Origin: an uncultured Prevotellaceae bacterium
GTDB lineage: Bacteria > Bacteroidota > Bacteroidia > Bacteroidales > Bacteroidaceae
NCBI GenBank assembly: GCA_946404865.1
Contig: CAMJFC010000002.1
Span: 45,446-109,445 of the forward strand
Length of the DNA stretch: 64,000 nt
Reading direction: 5' to 3'
Shown here: positions 55,002 through 64,000 of the stretch, in pieces
Position numbering within the stretch: the first letter of the stretch is position 1
How the letters are laid out: each line of letters starts with the position of its first letter
Position numbers and translations under genes: made by a program
The notes under the pieces: generated by a model
Told to the model about the DNA's origin: nothing
What the model saw: the letters and a program-made list of their open reading frames with translations, nothing else
Database searches by the model: none

Positions 55002-56540
55002 ATGCAGTGGTACACACCCTTTGGTTCGCGGCTTACTGATGCGAAACGTTACATCAGATGGCTGGAGATATTCGTGGATACCGGCGATATCGTAGGGGTA
55101 GGCGACGAGCAATACAAAGACATTCCGCTCGCAGCCTATCTCTATTGGTTGATGAACGACCCTGTCATCCAGTTGCAGGTGCTCACATCGCCCATCCGTG
55201 CTCAGGTGTTTTACGACCAAGTGGGGCAGTTTATCATTGACTGTGTCCACTTCACCCGTTTCGGTATGCAACGCTCATGGACGGAGATGCGCGACGCACA
55301 ACAGGTGATGCATATCCCGACGGAAAAAGAAGGCGGTTCGAGGGAGGAATCGTTTGAATCGCTCTTACAACGGATAGATGACGACCACCGCCAAGACGGG
55401 TTCGACCGCGATTTTTATGAAAGACTCATGGCAGGAGAAGGGATGGAGAAACCCGAAAACTGGGAGAAACTGCAACGCGACTGGGTGGGGGCTATCGATG
55501 AACGTCTGCGGACGGAGAGCGAAGCGCACATCAAAGCCCGGAGCGAGGCTTTCGAGCAGGGCATGAACCGTCTGATGGAGATGGCCGACGGCTATGTGGC
55601 ATCGCATGGCATCCCGATGCAACAGGCGTTGCAGGCTTGGAACCTGATGAACGGACAATGGACGGAGTCGGAATTTGAACGGCGGATGAACATCGTGCGG
55701 ATTCAAGACCGATACCCCGACATTCCCCGGCTCGTCAACCTGATGGGGCGCAAACCCGACAGCAGCGGGCGCGAACATCTCACGGTCAACCGTGGTCACC
55801 AGATGAAAATCGAGCATTCCGCAGGCAGTGATATCGAGGGCGTCACCGTGGGCAACGACTTGAACGCACTGCTCCCGTCAGAGGTGGCACTCTTCGCCGA
55901 CCAACGGATGAACGACCTCTTCTTGCAACGCTATTTCACACATCGGCTGCAACTGTTCCGCTACAAGTCGGAAATGACAACCCCTTCGCGCAAACTGAGT
56001 TTTATCTCCGCCTCAAGGCGCGGACCGATGGTTGTGTGTGTGGATACCTCAGCCAGTATGTACGGCACCCCGCAACGAATCACTCAGTCGCTGCTCTCGC
56101 TTTTGGAACAGACGGCAGAACGCCTCCGGCGCGACTGTTTCTTGATTGATTTCTCAGTTGGCATCCGACCCATCGACTTGATTCAACGTAAAAAACAGCG
56201 GCGGTGGCAACACCTTGGCATGACCAAGGAAGACGCGAACTTCGATTTGGGTGCCATCCCTTTCATCGGCGGGGGAACGGATGCGCGAAATATGATGGAC
56301 CAGATGTTCTCTTTGCTCGAGACGGAAGGTTCAACCTATGTCAATGCCGATGTGCTGTGGGTGACCGATTTCATGATACCACAACCCACCGCCGACTACC
56401 TCCAACGGATGCAGTCGTTCAAAGAGTCGGGTACTAAATTCTATGGATTGGAAATCACCACTGATGATGTTCCCCACGATTGGGCGCCTTATTTCAATCA
56501 GATATTCAAAATCCGTTACCGGCCCATCAGAAAATATTGA
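55002..56540 (+). CDS. viaA: ViaA-like VWA-domain protein
   Basis: The 512-residue protein has a long N-terminal helical part (about 1-330). The C-terminal VWA domain (about 340-512) has the MIDAS motif VDTSASM starting at Asp348, FIGGGTDARNMM and LWVTDFMIP. VWA proteins that follow RavA bind it and are called ViaA. The N-terminal half also matches ViaA layout. It lies 70 bp after ravA. That gap holds a short direct repeat (AAGTGAAACA twice). The pair may assist metal-protein assembly or membrane maintenance, by analogy with E. coli. Confidence 0.78.
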   Translation: MQWYTPFGSRLTDAKRYIRWLEIFVDTGDIVGVGDEQYKDIPLAAYLYWLMNDPVIQLQVLTSPIRAQVFYDQVGQFIIDCVHFTRFGMQRSWTEMRDAQQVMHIPTEKEGGSREESFESLLQRIDDDHRQDGFDRDFYERLMAGEGMEKPENWEKLQRDWVGAIDERLRTESEAHIKARSEAFEQGMNRLMEMADGYVASHGIPMQQALQAWNLMNGQWTESEFERRMNIVRIQDRYPDIPRLVNLMGRKPDSSGREHLTVNRGHQMKIEHSAGSDIEGVTVGNDLNALLPSEVALFADQRMNDLFLQRYFTHRLQLFRYKSEMTTPSRKLSFISASRRGPMVVCVDTSASMYGTPQRITQSLLSLLEQTAERLRRDCFLIDFSVGIRPIDLIQRKKQRRWQHLGMTKEDANFDLGAIPFIGGGTDARNMMDQMFSLLETEGSTYVNADVLWVTDFMIPQPTADYLQRMQSFKESGTKFYGLEITTDDVPHDWAPYFNQIFKIRYRPIRKY

Positions 56541-56549
56541 ACGGTGTTT

Positions 56550-57377
56550 TCAAATCGAGTCGAGCGGGATGGTGAAGGCCGGTGCACCATCGTCTATCGT
56601 ACAGATATCATACAATTCGTATTGGAAACGGAGCCCCTCGGCCGTCAGATAAGGCGGATGTGCCGGCATGGGAAGCAACTCGATGGGCACCGTCAGGTAA
56701 CGGGCAAGCGAGGCAGAGTCGCTTACCCCGAAATAAGTCATCAGACCGCGCGTCATCTGCTGTTTCAATTTGTCATTATATTCCACCAAGTGTGTCATCC
56801 GTTTGCCGTCGGAACGGCGGATGGTGATGCCCTGTGTGCCATAGGTGCCGTGGCCGCCCCCCGTGAAATAGGCGTAATGCCATGACTCATAGGTGATGTA
56901 TTCGGGCGAGACGTAGATGAGGCGTATTTCCGTGCCCTCCTCAGGGGCTTCCTCCCGGTTCACCCCGTCGAAGCGCATTTGTTGCAAGGACTGCTCAAAT
57001 GCCGCTAATGTCATCTCGCAATATTGTTTGGCCAGACTGTCGGGATGGTGGGTCGCACGGAAGGGCTTGTCGCCAAAGAGTTGATTGTGGATAAACGACC
57101 TTGCTTCGTTCGACACGGCATCATTGCCCTTGGGATAATCGATATACACCTCAGCTGTGCCCGACGGTGATGTCAGTTTCAACCGTGCGGAATCGGTAGC
57201 AAACGGCGGGACGGATGTCGTGGCGGCAGAAAGCGTGTCGTCAGCGGTTTGAACCATCACGTTATCGTCTGCCGACGGGTTATGGCGTGTGTGACAGCCC
57301 GTCGCTATCGTCAACAGACATGACGAGAGGATGGCGGTCAGCACGCATGATGGCAGACGATAACGGTGATGTCTCAT
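56550..57377 (-). CDS. DUF3298/RsiV-like lipoprotein
   Basis: The 275-residue protein has a signal peptide and lipobox at TIATGCHTR. An exported domain follows with AEVYIDYPKGNDAVSNEARSF, then EYITYESWHYAYFTGGGHGT and THLVEYNDKLKQQMTRGLM. This matches the DUF3298 and RsiV C-terminal fold, known from anti-sigma and lysozyme-inhibitor relatives. Function here is not known. It ends 9 bp from the viaA stop on the opposite strand. Its start is 41 bp below the GH51 stop, so it may be the last gene of that operon. Confidence 0.72.
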   Translation of the reverse strand: MRHHRYRLPSCVLTAILSSCLLTIATGCHTRHNPSADDNVMVQTADDTLSAATTSVPPFATDSARLKLTSPSGTAEVYIDYPKGNDAVSNEARSFIHNQLFGDKPFRATHHPDSLAKQYCEMTLAAFEQSLQQMRFDGVNREEAPEEGTEIRLIYVSPEYITYESWHYAYFTGGGHGTYGTQGITIRRSDGKRMTHLVEYNDKLKQQMTRGLMTYFGVSDSASLARYLTVPIELLPMPAHPPYLTAEGLRFQYELYDICTIDDGAPAFTIPLDSI

Positions 57378-57418
57378 TGGTTAACTTCTTCTAGTTACCT
57401 TTTAACTCCCTTAAAAAA

Positions 57419-59383
57419 TCATTTTCCCGCCTTCACTCGCAGGATGACAAATGAGTTGGCACCTAAGGTCATGCTGATGCGGTTGCCGTCGGTCTGCCAA
57501 GCCGAGGCGTTGAGAGCCACGGGCTTCACGGCATTGGGGTTGTCAAGGGTATTCTCCGTCGTCAACGAGGGAGCGGTCAACAGCGTGCCAGTCACGTTGG
57601 CGATGTTCTTCTTGCCTTTGAGCACGACGCTGACATCCTGTTTCGCAGTACCGGTGGTGTTGACCATTTTCACAATATATTCCTGGGTGGCGTCATCCCA
57701 TGCAGCCGAGGCATAGACTCCATCAGCAGCCCCCGTCAGAGGAACCACGCGTGTGCCACGGTTCAGGCTGTACAACTGCTGCACTTGATAGTTGGCAGAG
57801 CGCACGTGGCGCAGGTTGTCAAACCAAATCAGGTCGGGACGCCACTGCCATCCTTCTACATGGGCAAAGAGAGGAGCGTAGGTGGCCATGCGCACCAAGT
57901 CGGCATTGCGCTCCAAACCCGTCATGAAGGCGGCTTCGCACAAGGCAGCCTGGAAATTATTGCGCTGTCCGTCGGTATGGCAGGCATATTCGCCGGCAAA
58001 CACTTTCGGGCCTTTACGCGAATAGCTGTCGTAGCGGGTCACATTCTGGAGGAACCATTCGGGCGAACGGTAGTAGTGCTCGTCCACCAGGTCGGCCTTC
58101 AGACGGCGCATCTCATTCCATCCATAATCGAAGTCTTCACCGTCAGGACTCGGACCGGAGGTGCCCACAACCTGCATCTTCGGATATTTGGCGCGTATCA
58201 CTTTCAGGAAGAGTTCTAAACGCTCGGGGTATCTCGGTCCCCACTGCTCGTTGCCGATACCGATATACTTCATGTTGAAGGGCGCGGGATGTCCCATGGC
58301 CGCTCTCACGGCACCCCATTTGGTGGAGGTGTCGCCATTGGCAAACTCAATCAGGTCGAGCGCATCTTGGATATACTCATCCAGCGCATCCAGGGCGACG
58401 AGTGCTTTCGGGTCGTCGGCAGGGTTCTGGAACTGGCAGGCCATACCGCAACTCAGGATGGGCAGCGGCTCGGCACCGATATACTCTGAAAGAAGGAAAT
58501 ACTCGTAGAAACCGATGCCCAGCGACTGGTAGTAGAGGGGCGACATGCGGTGAGCGAAGGTGTAGTTCCAACGGTTCTCGTTCATCTCACGGTTTTCCAC
58601 GTCGCCGACGCTCTTCTTCCATTGATAGCGGGTGGCCAGGTCGGTACCCTCGACGATACAACCGCCGGGGAAACGGAACACACCCGGATGCAGGTCTTTC
58701 AGTGCGCCAACCAAGTCGGTGCGCATCCCGTGCCAGTTATCATCGGGCATGAGCGACACATGGTCGAGGTCGGCTCCGTCGGCAGTCTGCAAGAAGATGC
58801 GCAACAGGGCTTTGGCTTCAGTCTCGCTCGGTGTCATGCTGACCGTATAGCGTTTCCAATCAGTCGAAGTGACGTTGATGGTCTTGCGTGCGATGATGTC
58901 ATTGCTCGTGTTGACCAGTTCCACGCGCAGGGTGGCTTTCTTTCCGCCAGCCTCATGCAGGCGGGCATGAGTAGAGAAGGTGTACGATTGTCCTTTCTTG
59001 ACACCCATGCCGAAGTAACCACGGTTTTCGATGCCGGTGCGTTTCTCGATGTGACCGGAATCCGCGAGCACCACATAGTGCGGGTTTTCTGAGAAAGCGG
59101 GGCGAACGTCGCTCACGCTGACATTGCCGAAGGGAGTCCATCCGAGCAGTCCGCCGCTCATCGTCTTGTCGCCCATCTTGTGCATGGGTGCTTCGAACGA
59201 GCGGTTGGCCACCAGTTCAGCATAAAGACCACCGTCGGCACCGAAGTTGATGTCCTCGAAGAAGATACCGTACATGGTTGGTGAAATGTCTGAGCCGGGA
59301 TGTTTGGTGTCCACGGTCAGTGTTTGTTGCGCGTGAACACAGAGTGCCAGCAGCGCAAAGAGTGTAAAGAATGATTTTCTCAT
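57419..59383 (-). CDS. GH51 alpha-L-arabinofuranosidase
   Basis: The 654-residue secreted enzyme has a signal peptide (MRKSFFTLFALLALCVHA) and the GH51 start ISPTMYGIFFEDINFGADGG. A carbohydrate-binding-like insert covers about 80-190. In the barrel the acid/base Glu lies in YIGIGNEQWGPRYPE and the nucleophile Glu in VFAGEYACH, and a C-terminal beta-sandwich follows. It removes arabinose from arabinan and arabinoxylan. It starts only 12 bp after the calcium ATPase stop on the same strand, an unexpected partner for a glycanase. The other arabinan enzymes are 5-7 kb away. Confidence 0.92.
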   Translation of the reverse strand: MRKSFFTLFALLALCVHAQQTLTVDTKHPGSDISPTMYGIFFEDINFGADGGLYAELVANRSFEAPMHKMGDKTMSGGLLGWTPFGNVSVSDVRPAFSENPHYVVLADSGHIEKRTGIENRGYFGMGVKKGQSYTFSTHARLHEAGGKKATLRVELVNTSNDIIARKTINVTSTDWKRYTVSMTPSETEAKALLRIFLQTADGADLDHVSLMPDDNWHGMRTDLVGALKDLHPGVFRFPGGCIVEGTDLATRYQWKKSVGDVENREMNENRWNYTFAHRMSPLYYQSLGIGFYEYFLLSEYIGAEPLPILSCGMACQFQNPADDPKALVALDALDEYIQDALDLIEFANGDTSTKWGAVRAAMGHPAPFNMKYIGIGNEQWGPRYPERLELFLKVIRAKYPKMQVVGTSGPSPDGEDFDYGWNEMRRLKADLVDEHYYRSPEWFLQNVTRYDSYSRKGPKVFAGEYACHTDGQRNNFQAALCEAAFMTGLERNADLVRMATYAPLFAHVEGWQWRPDLIWFDNLRHVRSANYQVQQLYSLNRGTRVVPLTGAADGVYASAAWDDATQEYIVKMVNTTGTAKQDVSVVLKGKKNIANVTGTLLTAPSLTTENTLDNPNAVKPVALNASAWQTDGNRISMTLGANSFVILRVKAGK

Positions 59384-59395
59384 GGTTTGAGTTTG

Positions 59396-62137
59396 TTATT
59401 TGTTAGAATGGATTTGTTTTTTACGAGATGAATAATACCTGATACCTTCACCAACGGCTAACACCAATGCCGTGAGAATGGTGATGAGCAACCAAGCACC
59501 GAGATGGAGTGGCTCCACTTGGAAGAATTCTCCGCCAAAAGTGACAATGAGAATTTGCCCGAAGAAAATGATTGCTATAATCAGCAAGAATCCTTCGCAA
59601 TCTTTGAGATGTAACGCAGAGCGACCGGTGGCGAAAGCCCTTACGTTGAACAGATTCCAGAATTGCAACATCACAAAAACGGTGAAGAATAGTGTTAACT
59701 CATATGTTGTGAGATCACGTAACGAGTCTTTTATGTCGTTTCTCTCAAGGATGATTAGCAATACAAATAAGATGGCGAAGAAAACAAATCCTCCCCAACA
59801 TATCATCTTGCGCATCGGTTTGGTGATAATAAAGGCATCGCGTTTGCGTGGTTTCTCTTCCATTACCTTCTTTGTCGGTGGCAGTGAGGTAAGTGCCATT
59901 GCCGCGAAAGTGTCCATGATGAGGTTTATCCATAGTATCTGAGTGACGGTCAGGGGCAATTCGGTGCCTATTAATGCGCCGGTGAGTATGGTTAGACATG
60001 CCACAACATTGACGGTCATCTGGAAGATAATGAATTTTTGGATATTGTGGTAAAGTGATCGCCCCCACATGACCGCCCTGCCGATGCTGGCGAAGGAGTT
60101 GTCGATGATGGTGATGTCGGATGCTTCTTTTGCCACAGACGTGCCGTCACCCATAGACAAACCTACTTGCGCTGTTTTCAGTGCAGGTGCATCATTTGTG
60201 CCGTCGCCTGTAACAGCAACGACCTCGTTGTTGCTTTGTAATATCTCTACAAGTCGTTTCTTGTCCATCGGACGTGCCCTTGCCACGATTTTCAGCGTTT
60301 TAGCGCGGATGGCCAGACGTCTGTCGTCCAACTTTGCCATTTCCGCACCTGTGATGATGTTCGCATCGAGGTCGTCATCGCCCCAAATACCTATCTCGCG
60401 ACCTATTTGTTTGGCTGTAGCGGGATTATCCCCGGTGACGATGATGACCCTGATACCAGCGTCGAGACATTCCTTCACGGCCGCGGGCACATCACTTCGC
60501 ACAGGGTCACTAATACCGACAATGCCTATGAAGGTCAGGTCATTGGCGGTCAGTTTTCCGCCTGTAATACCTTCTTCCCCCTCATCGAGTATTTGATAGG
60601 CAAATCCCAGGGTACGCATGGCTTGTTGCTGATAGACAGTAAGTTGGCGGTTGATTTGTTTCTCGGTCATGTTACCATCGCATTGCTTGCAAAGAGCGAG
60701 TACGATTTCGGGTGCGCCTTTAAGGTAAAGGATGCGTCTGCCCGACGCGTCTTTGACGATGGTGGCCATGAATTTATTTTCGGTCGTGAAAGGTATCTCT
60801 GCTATCCGCTCGGCATTATTACGCAACTGTTGATAATCAATACCCTGACGCTCTAACCATAGCAGCAATGCGCCTTCTGTCGGGTTGCCGATAGGCACGG
60901 GTTTATTCGGGTCGCGTCGGTCGAGTTCAGCCGTGGAATTGAGCGCGATGCCGTCAGCCACAAGTGAACCTTTCTCGGTTTGGCTGATGTTTTGAAGATT
61001 AATGCCAAAGAATAAGGTATCATGCACCTGCATTTGATTTTGGGTCAGCGTGCCGGTCTTATCTGTGCAGATGACAGTGGTTGCTCCCATCGTTTCGCAG
61101 GCATGCATCTTGCGCACGAGGTTGTTGGTTTTCAACATCTTACGCATGGAATAAGCCAAACTGAGCGCTACGGCCATGGGCAGTCCTTCAGGCACTGCCG
61201 CCACGATGAGCGTCACGGCAATCATCACCGTTTCCAAGAGATAGGTGAAGAAATCCACATTGAGGATGGCCCCCCATTCCCAACCGCTTCTTGCTGCATA
61301 CATGACGAAGCGGCACAAGACGATGAATATACCGACACCATAACTGCCCCACGTAATGAGTTTCCCCAACCTGTCCAGTTGCTCATTGAGCGGTGTCTTG
61401 ACGCTGTCATCGATTTGTGCGGCTTGGAATACTTTCCCGTTCTCCGTATGGTCGCCCACGGCAAACACCTCGCAGACGCCGTGGCCCTCCATCACCTTCG
61501 TGCCGCGCATGACATGGTTGCTGGGGTAGGTGGCATGTGTGTCGAATGCCGACGGGTCGGTGGTCTTGTTGCACATGGGTTCGCCCGTTAGGCTCGATTC
61601 GTCCATCCTCAGCGTTACGGCCTCTTTGAGTTCGGCGTCGGCGGGAATCTCCGCACCTGTCTCGATGATGACAATATCTCCCACGACGATGTCGCACTTG
61701 GGTATCATCTCGTGGTTGCCGTTGCGTATCACCTGCACGGTCTCCTCATCGCGTACCTGATTGAGCAATGAGAATTCCTTGTCTGCTTTCAGTTCAAAGA
61801 TAAAGGAGATGCCTGTGGCGAGGAGGATGGCGAGGAGAATGCCCAAGGGTTCGAAAAACACGCTGAACCCCGCTTTGCCAGACAGTCCGAACCATCCGTA
61901 ATATTCTGCGCAAGAGATGAAAATGGATAATATGGCGGCTATCTCCAGGATGAAGATGAGCGAATCGCCGTCCTTCCACCCGGGTATATGGTGCCCGAGC
62001 GGACCGGTGAGTTTTTCAAAATAGCGTTTCCATAGCGACGTCTTTGGCGGTGGTGTCAAGGTGTTCGCCCCGTGAGCGGCTCTGCTCTCCAACACCTGTT
62101 CATCGGTCAGTCCAGTATAATGTTGTCTTGTGGTCAT
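59396..62137 (-). CDS. calcium-translocating P-type ATPase (PMCA-like)
   Basis: The 913-residue membrane pump has GTDV-type cation ATPase motifs: DKTGTLTQ with phosphorylated Asp359, TGES-like SSLTGEPM, the ATP-binding KGAPEIVL, and TGDGTNDAPALKTA. About ten membrane helices are placed as in PII-type ATPases, with PEGLPMAVAL in helix M4. It exports Ca2+ from the cytoplasm. The N-terminal TGLTDEQVLESRAAHGANTL is typical. It overlaps the HD-domain gene by 4 bp (ATGA at its start) and is followed at 12 bp by GH51. Confidence 0.92.
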   Translation of the reverse strand: MTTRQHYTGLTDEQVLESRAAHGANTLTPPPKTSLWKRYFEKLTGPLGHHIPGWKDGDSLIFILEIAAILSIFISCAEYYGWFGLSGKAGFSVFFEPLGILLAILLATGISFIFELKADKEFSLLNQVRDEETVQVIRNGNHEMIPKCDIVVGDIVIIETGAEIPADAELKEAVTLRMDESSLTGEPMCNKTTDPSAFDTHATYPSNHVMRGTKVMEGHGVCEVFAVGDHTENGKVFQAAQIDDSVKTPLNEQLDRLGKLITWGSYGVGIFIVLCRFVMYAARSGWEWGAILNVDFFTYLLETVMIAVTLIVAAVPEGLPMAVALSLAYSMRKMLKTNNLVRKMHACETMGATTVICTDKTGTLTQNQMQVHDTLFFGINLQNISQTEKGSLVADGIALNSTAELDRRDPNKPVPIGNPTEGALLLWLERQGIDYQQLRNNAERIAEIPFTTENKFMATIVKDASGRRILYLKGAPEIVLALCKQCDGNMTEKQINRQLTVYQQQAMRTLGFAYQILDEGEEGITGGKLTANDLTFIGIVGISDPVRSDVPAAVKECLDAGIRVIIVTGDNPATAKQIGREIGIWGDDDLDANIITGAEMAKLDDRRLAIRAKTLKIVARARPMDKKRLVEILQSNNEVVAVTGDGTNDAPALKTAQVGLSMGDGTSVAKEASDITIIDNSFASIGRAVMWGRSLYHNIQKFIIFQMTVNVVACLTILTGALIGTELPLTVTQILWINLIMDTFAAMALTSLPPTKKVMEEKPRKRDAFIITKPMRKMICWGGFVFFAILFVLLIILERNDIKDSLRDLTTYELTLFFTVFVMLQFWNLFNVRAFATGRSALHLKDCEGFLLIIAIIFFGQILIVTFGGEFFQVEPLHLGAWLLITILTALVLAVGEGIRYYSSRKKQIHSNK

Positions 62138-62766
62138 TTTTGTCGGATGGTTTCAAATATTTGGTCAAATCGTTTGCGCAGTTGGTCGGGGTGTGCAATC
62201 AGTTCCCTTAACTGCTTGAGGTATTGTTCGTTTTGCGAACCTGGTATCCACAAACGGATATATCCGTGTGAACTGTATTTATTGTCTAAATGCTCTTGGA
62301 ATCGTTTCCAATGCTCCTCCTTGTCGTATTCGGGATAGTGGTCTAAGCCGAACTGGATGGTGCGTTGAATCACCATATCGGGATTGAGGTCGCGGTCGGC
62401 TTCCGCCACGATTTTCCCGTAGATGCTCCTTGGTGCTTTTGAGGCCGAAGCGCGGTGGTCTTCCACGGCCTCTTTCATCAGTGTGATCTGCGTCGGCGAG
62501 AACCATTTTTTCAGTCGCGCGTCGGCGGCTAAGATTTTGCCGCTGGTGAGGTGGTGGATGGCGCGTGGTCCCTCCAGTCCCAAGTCGTGATAGGCCGCAG
62601 TGACATAGACCATGTCGGGGTCAGCGCCCAACTGTTGAGCGAGCGCCAGCGAACGGCGGATGACGCGCGTCACATGTTCCATGTTGTGCGCCAGGTCAAA
62701 TGCCGCATAGCGGGGCAAGATTTGTTGCTCCACAAAGGTCATCAAGTCTAAACTGATATTTGGCAT
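62134..62766 (-). CDS. HD-domain phosphohydrolase
   Basis: The 210-residue protein has an HD metal-binding set: HNMEHVTRVIRRSLALAQQL, AAYHDLGLEG with the HD pair, and an additional histidine in VEDHRA. HD proteins of this size hydrolyse phosphodiester or phosphomonoester bonds of nucleotides. The substrate is not known. Its stop overlaps the ATPase start. Upstream is a short gap with GTCGTTTT repeats and then menA's downstream repeat. Confidence 0.85.
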   Translation of the reverse strand: MPNISLDLMTFVEQQILPRYAAFDLAHNMEHVTRVIRRSLALAQQLGADPDMVYVTAAYHDLGLEGPRAIHHLTSGKILAADARLKKWFSPTQITLMKEAVEDHRASASKAPRSIYGKIVAEADRDLNPDMVIQRTIQFGLDHYPEYDKEEHWKRFQEHLDNKYSSHGYIRLWIPGSQNEQYLKQLRELIAHPDQLRKRFDQIFETIRQK

Positions 62767-62802
62767 ATTTGGTCGTTTTGTCGTTTTTGTCGTTTGGGAG
62801 AA

Positions 62803-62850
62803 CCCTCAACCTTCCACTCTCAACCCTCAACCTTCCACCCTCATCCCTTC
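62803..62850. repeat. CAACCCTCAACCTTCCACYCT repeat at menA 3' end
   Basis: Repeated AACCCTCAACCTTCCACYCT text runs into the menA stop codon at 62841-62843 on this strand. It is related to the CCCTCAACC repeat at 14732-14835. Confidence 0.7.
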
Positions 62851-63740
62851 ACCATCATGTCGATGAGCACTCCGGCGGTGAAGGTGAGACCGAAAATGAA
62901 GATGTTGCGGGCAGTGAGACCCAGTATCTGGTTGAGGGCTTTCCCTTGATGTATTTTTTTCATCTTGCGATAGGTGTGAGCGTGAAGCGACAAGTAGATG
63001 GAAGGCAGGAAGAAGGTGAAGTAACGCCCGCTGAAGAAATAGGCGAGTCCTAAGTGGAAGGCCACCAAAGCCAGCGCGAAATAGAGTATCTCACTGGCTC
63101 GTGGACCGATGATCACCACGAGCGTGCGCTTGCCTGTCCGGCGGTCGTTATCGCGGTCGCGGTAGTTGTTCACCACCAGCAATGTGTCGATGACCAGCCC
63201 GCATGCGATTGACGATTCCACCACCTCTTTGGTTAGTGCGACCGTCTGTAGGTAATAGGTGGCGCACACAGGCACCAACCCGAAGAATACCAGTACGAGC
63301 AGGTCGCCCAAACCGATATAGGAGAGTCCTAAGGTGTAAAGGAAACAGAACAGCACGCAGAGGGCGCCCACGGCCACCATGCCCCATCCGCCATAGATGA
63401 TGAGGGGAAGTCCGACCAGACAGGCACAGACGGTGGTCAGACCGATGGCTGTCTTCATGGCTCGCTCGCTGACCCATCCTTGAGCGCAGGCGCGTCGCGG
63501 ACCCAGACGGTGCTCGTCGTCGGTGCCTTTCTTGAAATCGAAATAGTCGTTGATGAAATTGGCATCGATTTGCATGATGAGGGCAAACAACAAGCAGAGT
63601 AGGGCAGGGACGATTTTAAATCCCTCCCCGCGCAAGTCGTAGAAAGCCAATGCGAGTGCCATCATCACAGGCACCGCCGCACCCGTCAGTGTCTTCGGCC
63701 GGGCGGCTAATATCCATGCTTGTATCGAATTCTGTTTCAA
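62841..63740 (-). CDS. menA: 1,4-dihydroxy-2-naphthoate octaprenyltransferase (UbiA family)
   Basis: The 299-residue membrane protein has UbiA-family Asp motifs NFINDYFDFKKGTDDEHRLG and NNYRDRDNDRRTGKRTL, with nine or so helices. The start AWILAARPKTLTGAAVPVMM is typical of MenA. It joins a polyprenyl chain to 1,4-dihydroxy-2-naphthoate in menaquinone synthesis at the inner membrane. The chain may come from the synthase at 11606. Downstream repeats overlap the stop, and the start lies just below the 63743 octamer array, so both ends touch repeats. Confidence 0.9.
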   Translation of the reverse strand: MKQNSIQAWILAARPKTLTGAAVPVMMALALAFYDLRGEGFKIVPALLCLLFALIMQIDANFINDYFDFKKGTDDEHRLGPRRACAQGWVSERAMKTAIGLTTVCACLVGLPLIIYGGWGMVAVGALCVLFCFLYTLGLSYIGLGDLLVLVFFGLVPVCATYYLQTVALTKEVVESSIACGLVIDTLLVVNNYRDRDNDRRTGKRTLVVIIGPRASEILYFALALVAFHLGLAYFFSGRYFTFFLPSIYLSLHAHTYRKMKKIHQGKALNQILGLTARNIFIFGLTFTAGVLIDMMVKG

Positions 63741-63742
63741 TC

Positions 63743-63856
63743 TTTAGGAGTTTGGGAGTTAAGAAGTTTGGGAGTTTGGGAGTCTGGGAGTTTAGGAGTT
63801 TGGGAGTTTAGGAGTTTAGAAGTCTGGGAGTTTAGGAGTTTGGACAATAGTCTATT
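63743..63856 (+). repeat. GGGAGTTT/TTTAGGAG array with AATAG-T-CTATT cap
   Basis: About twelve octamer variants (TTTGGGAG, TTTAGGAG, TCTGGGAG, TTAAGAAG) are followed by GGACAATAGTCTATT (63842-63856), the same cap sequence as at 14686. It begins 2 nt from the menA start codon. Confidence 0.85.
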
Positions 63857-63936
63857 GATTGGGAGTGGAGGAGTGGAGGAGTGGAGGAGTGGAGGAGTGA
63901 AGGAGTGAAGGAGTGAAGACAATAGTCCATTTATTG
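63857..63936 (+). repeat. GGAGTGGA/GGAGTGAA array with second cap
   Basis: About seven 8-nt GGAGTGGA and GGAGTGAA units end in GACAATAGTCCATT, a cap with one change from the first (AATAG-T-CCATT). It lies directly after the array at 63743. Confidence 0.8.
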
Positions 63937-63946
63937 AGTAATCATC

Positions 63947-64000
63947 ACGTTCAATGTTCCACGTTCCACGTTCAATGTTCCACGTTCAATGTTCCACGTT
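63947..64000 (+). repeat. CACGTTCAATGTTC tandem repeat at window edge
   Basis: CACGTTCAATGTTC and the shorter CACGTTC alternate: five to six units to the end of the window, so the array continues beyond it. Confidence 0.8.

Noticed and set aside
55002..55010. An alternative start of viaA in the 54932-55001 gap.
   Set aside because: There is no in-frame start or coding pattern before 55002. The gap holds a short direct repeat only.

Overview
The window reads as chromosomal DNA from a Bacteroidota bacterium, most likely Prevotellaceae (Prevotella/Segatella group). The support is as follows. Many genes are preceded by the Bacteroidota promoter pattern TTTG-N19-21-TAnnTTTG and none of the main genes shows a strong Shine-Dalgarno site. 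PorQ (type IX secretion), Wzi, EpsG and a PagL-like barrel are present, as is a xylanase-feruloyl esterase fusion of the kind described in Prevotella. There is no sign of prophage, insertion sequence or CRISPR array, and no intergenic gap exceeds 300 bases.

Layout. 1-9000 is a more AT-rich accessory block: a frameshifted LRR/MORN gene, two nearly identical NAD synthase genes bracketing a TerB-domain gene and a formylglycine-enzyme-like gene, then small membrane proteins and lipoproteins. Four of these genes share a short leader motif (core CCGACACG) at a fixed 23-25 nt before the start codon. 8994-18457 is housekeeping and envelope: cmk, porQ, tonB-like, polyprenyl synthase, tatD, a PagL-like barrel, a P-loop/CYTH fusion, a histidine phosphatase and a Gly/Ser-rich repeat protein. 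18752-35834 is a capsule/exopolysaccharide locus: Wzi, acyltransferase, WecA-type initiator, flippase, a GT2-acetyltransferase fusion, EpsG polymerase, a secreted TIM-barrel protein, three more glycosyltransferases, Wzz, a Wza-like exporter and a WcaJ-like priming transferase. Together these would cover sugar priming, elongation, flipping, polymerisation, chain-length control, export and surface attachment.

36135-44570 holds a TPR protein, an M15 peptidase, the tmRNA gene with its terminator, RidA, YjbQ, a beta-carbonic anhydrase, a HAD-methyltransferase fusion and a bile-acid-symporter-family transporter. 44718-52549 is a plant cell wall cluster (GH10-CE1 xylanase/esterase, two GH43, GH53), with a GH51 arabinofuranosidase at 57419-59383. 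No SusC/SusD pair lies in the window. 52600-63740 adds a RavA-ViaA (MoxR AAA+/VWA) pair, a DUF3298-like lipoprotein, a calcium P-type ATPase, an HD protein and MenA.

The most unusual non-coding signals are: (i) the shared leader motif of the first block; (ii) a dispersed two-part element made of tandem GGGAGTTT-like octamers capped by GACAATAGTCTATT, found at four loci (five arrays), along with other short tandem repeats that run right up to gene stop codons; and (iii) an 18-bp inverted repeat whose arms flank the -7 box of the xylanase operon promoter. Coordinates, motifs and repeats were read directly from the sequence. Family names come from recognised motifs, without database searches.
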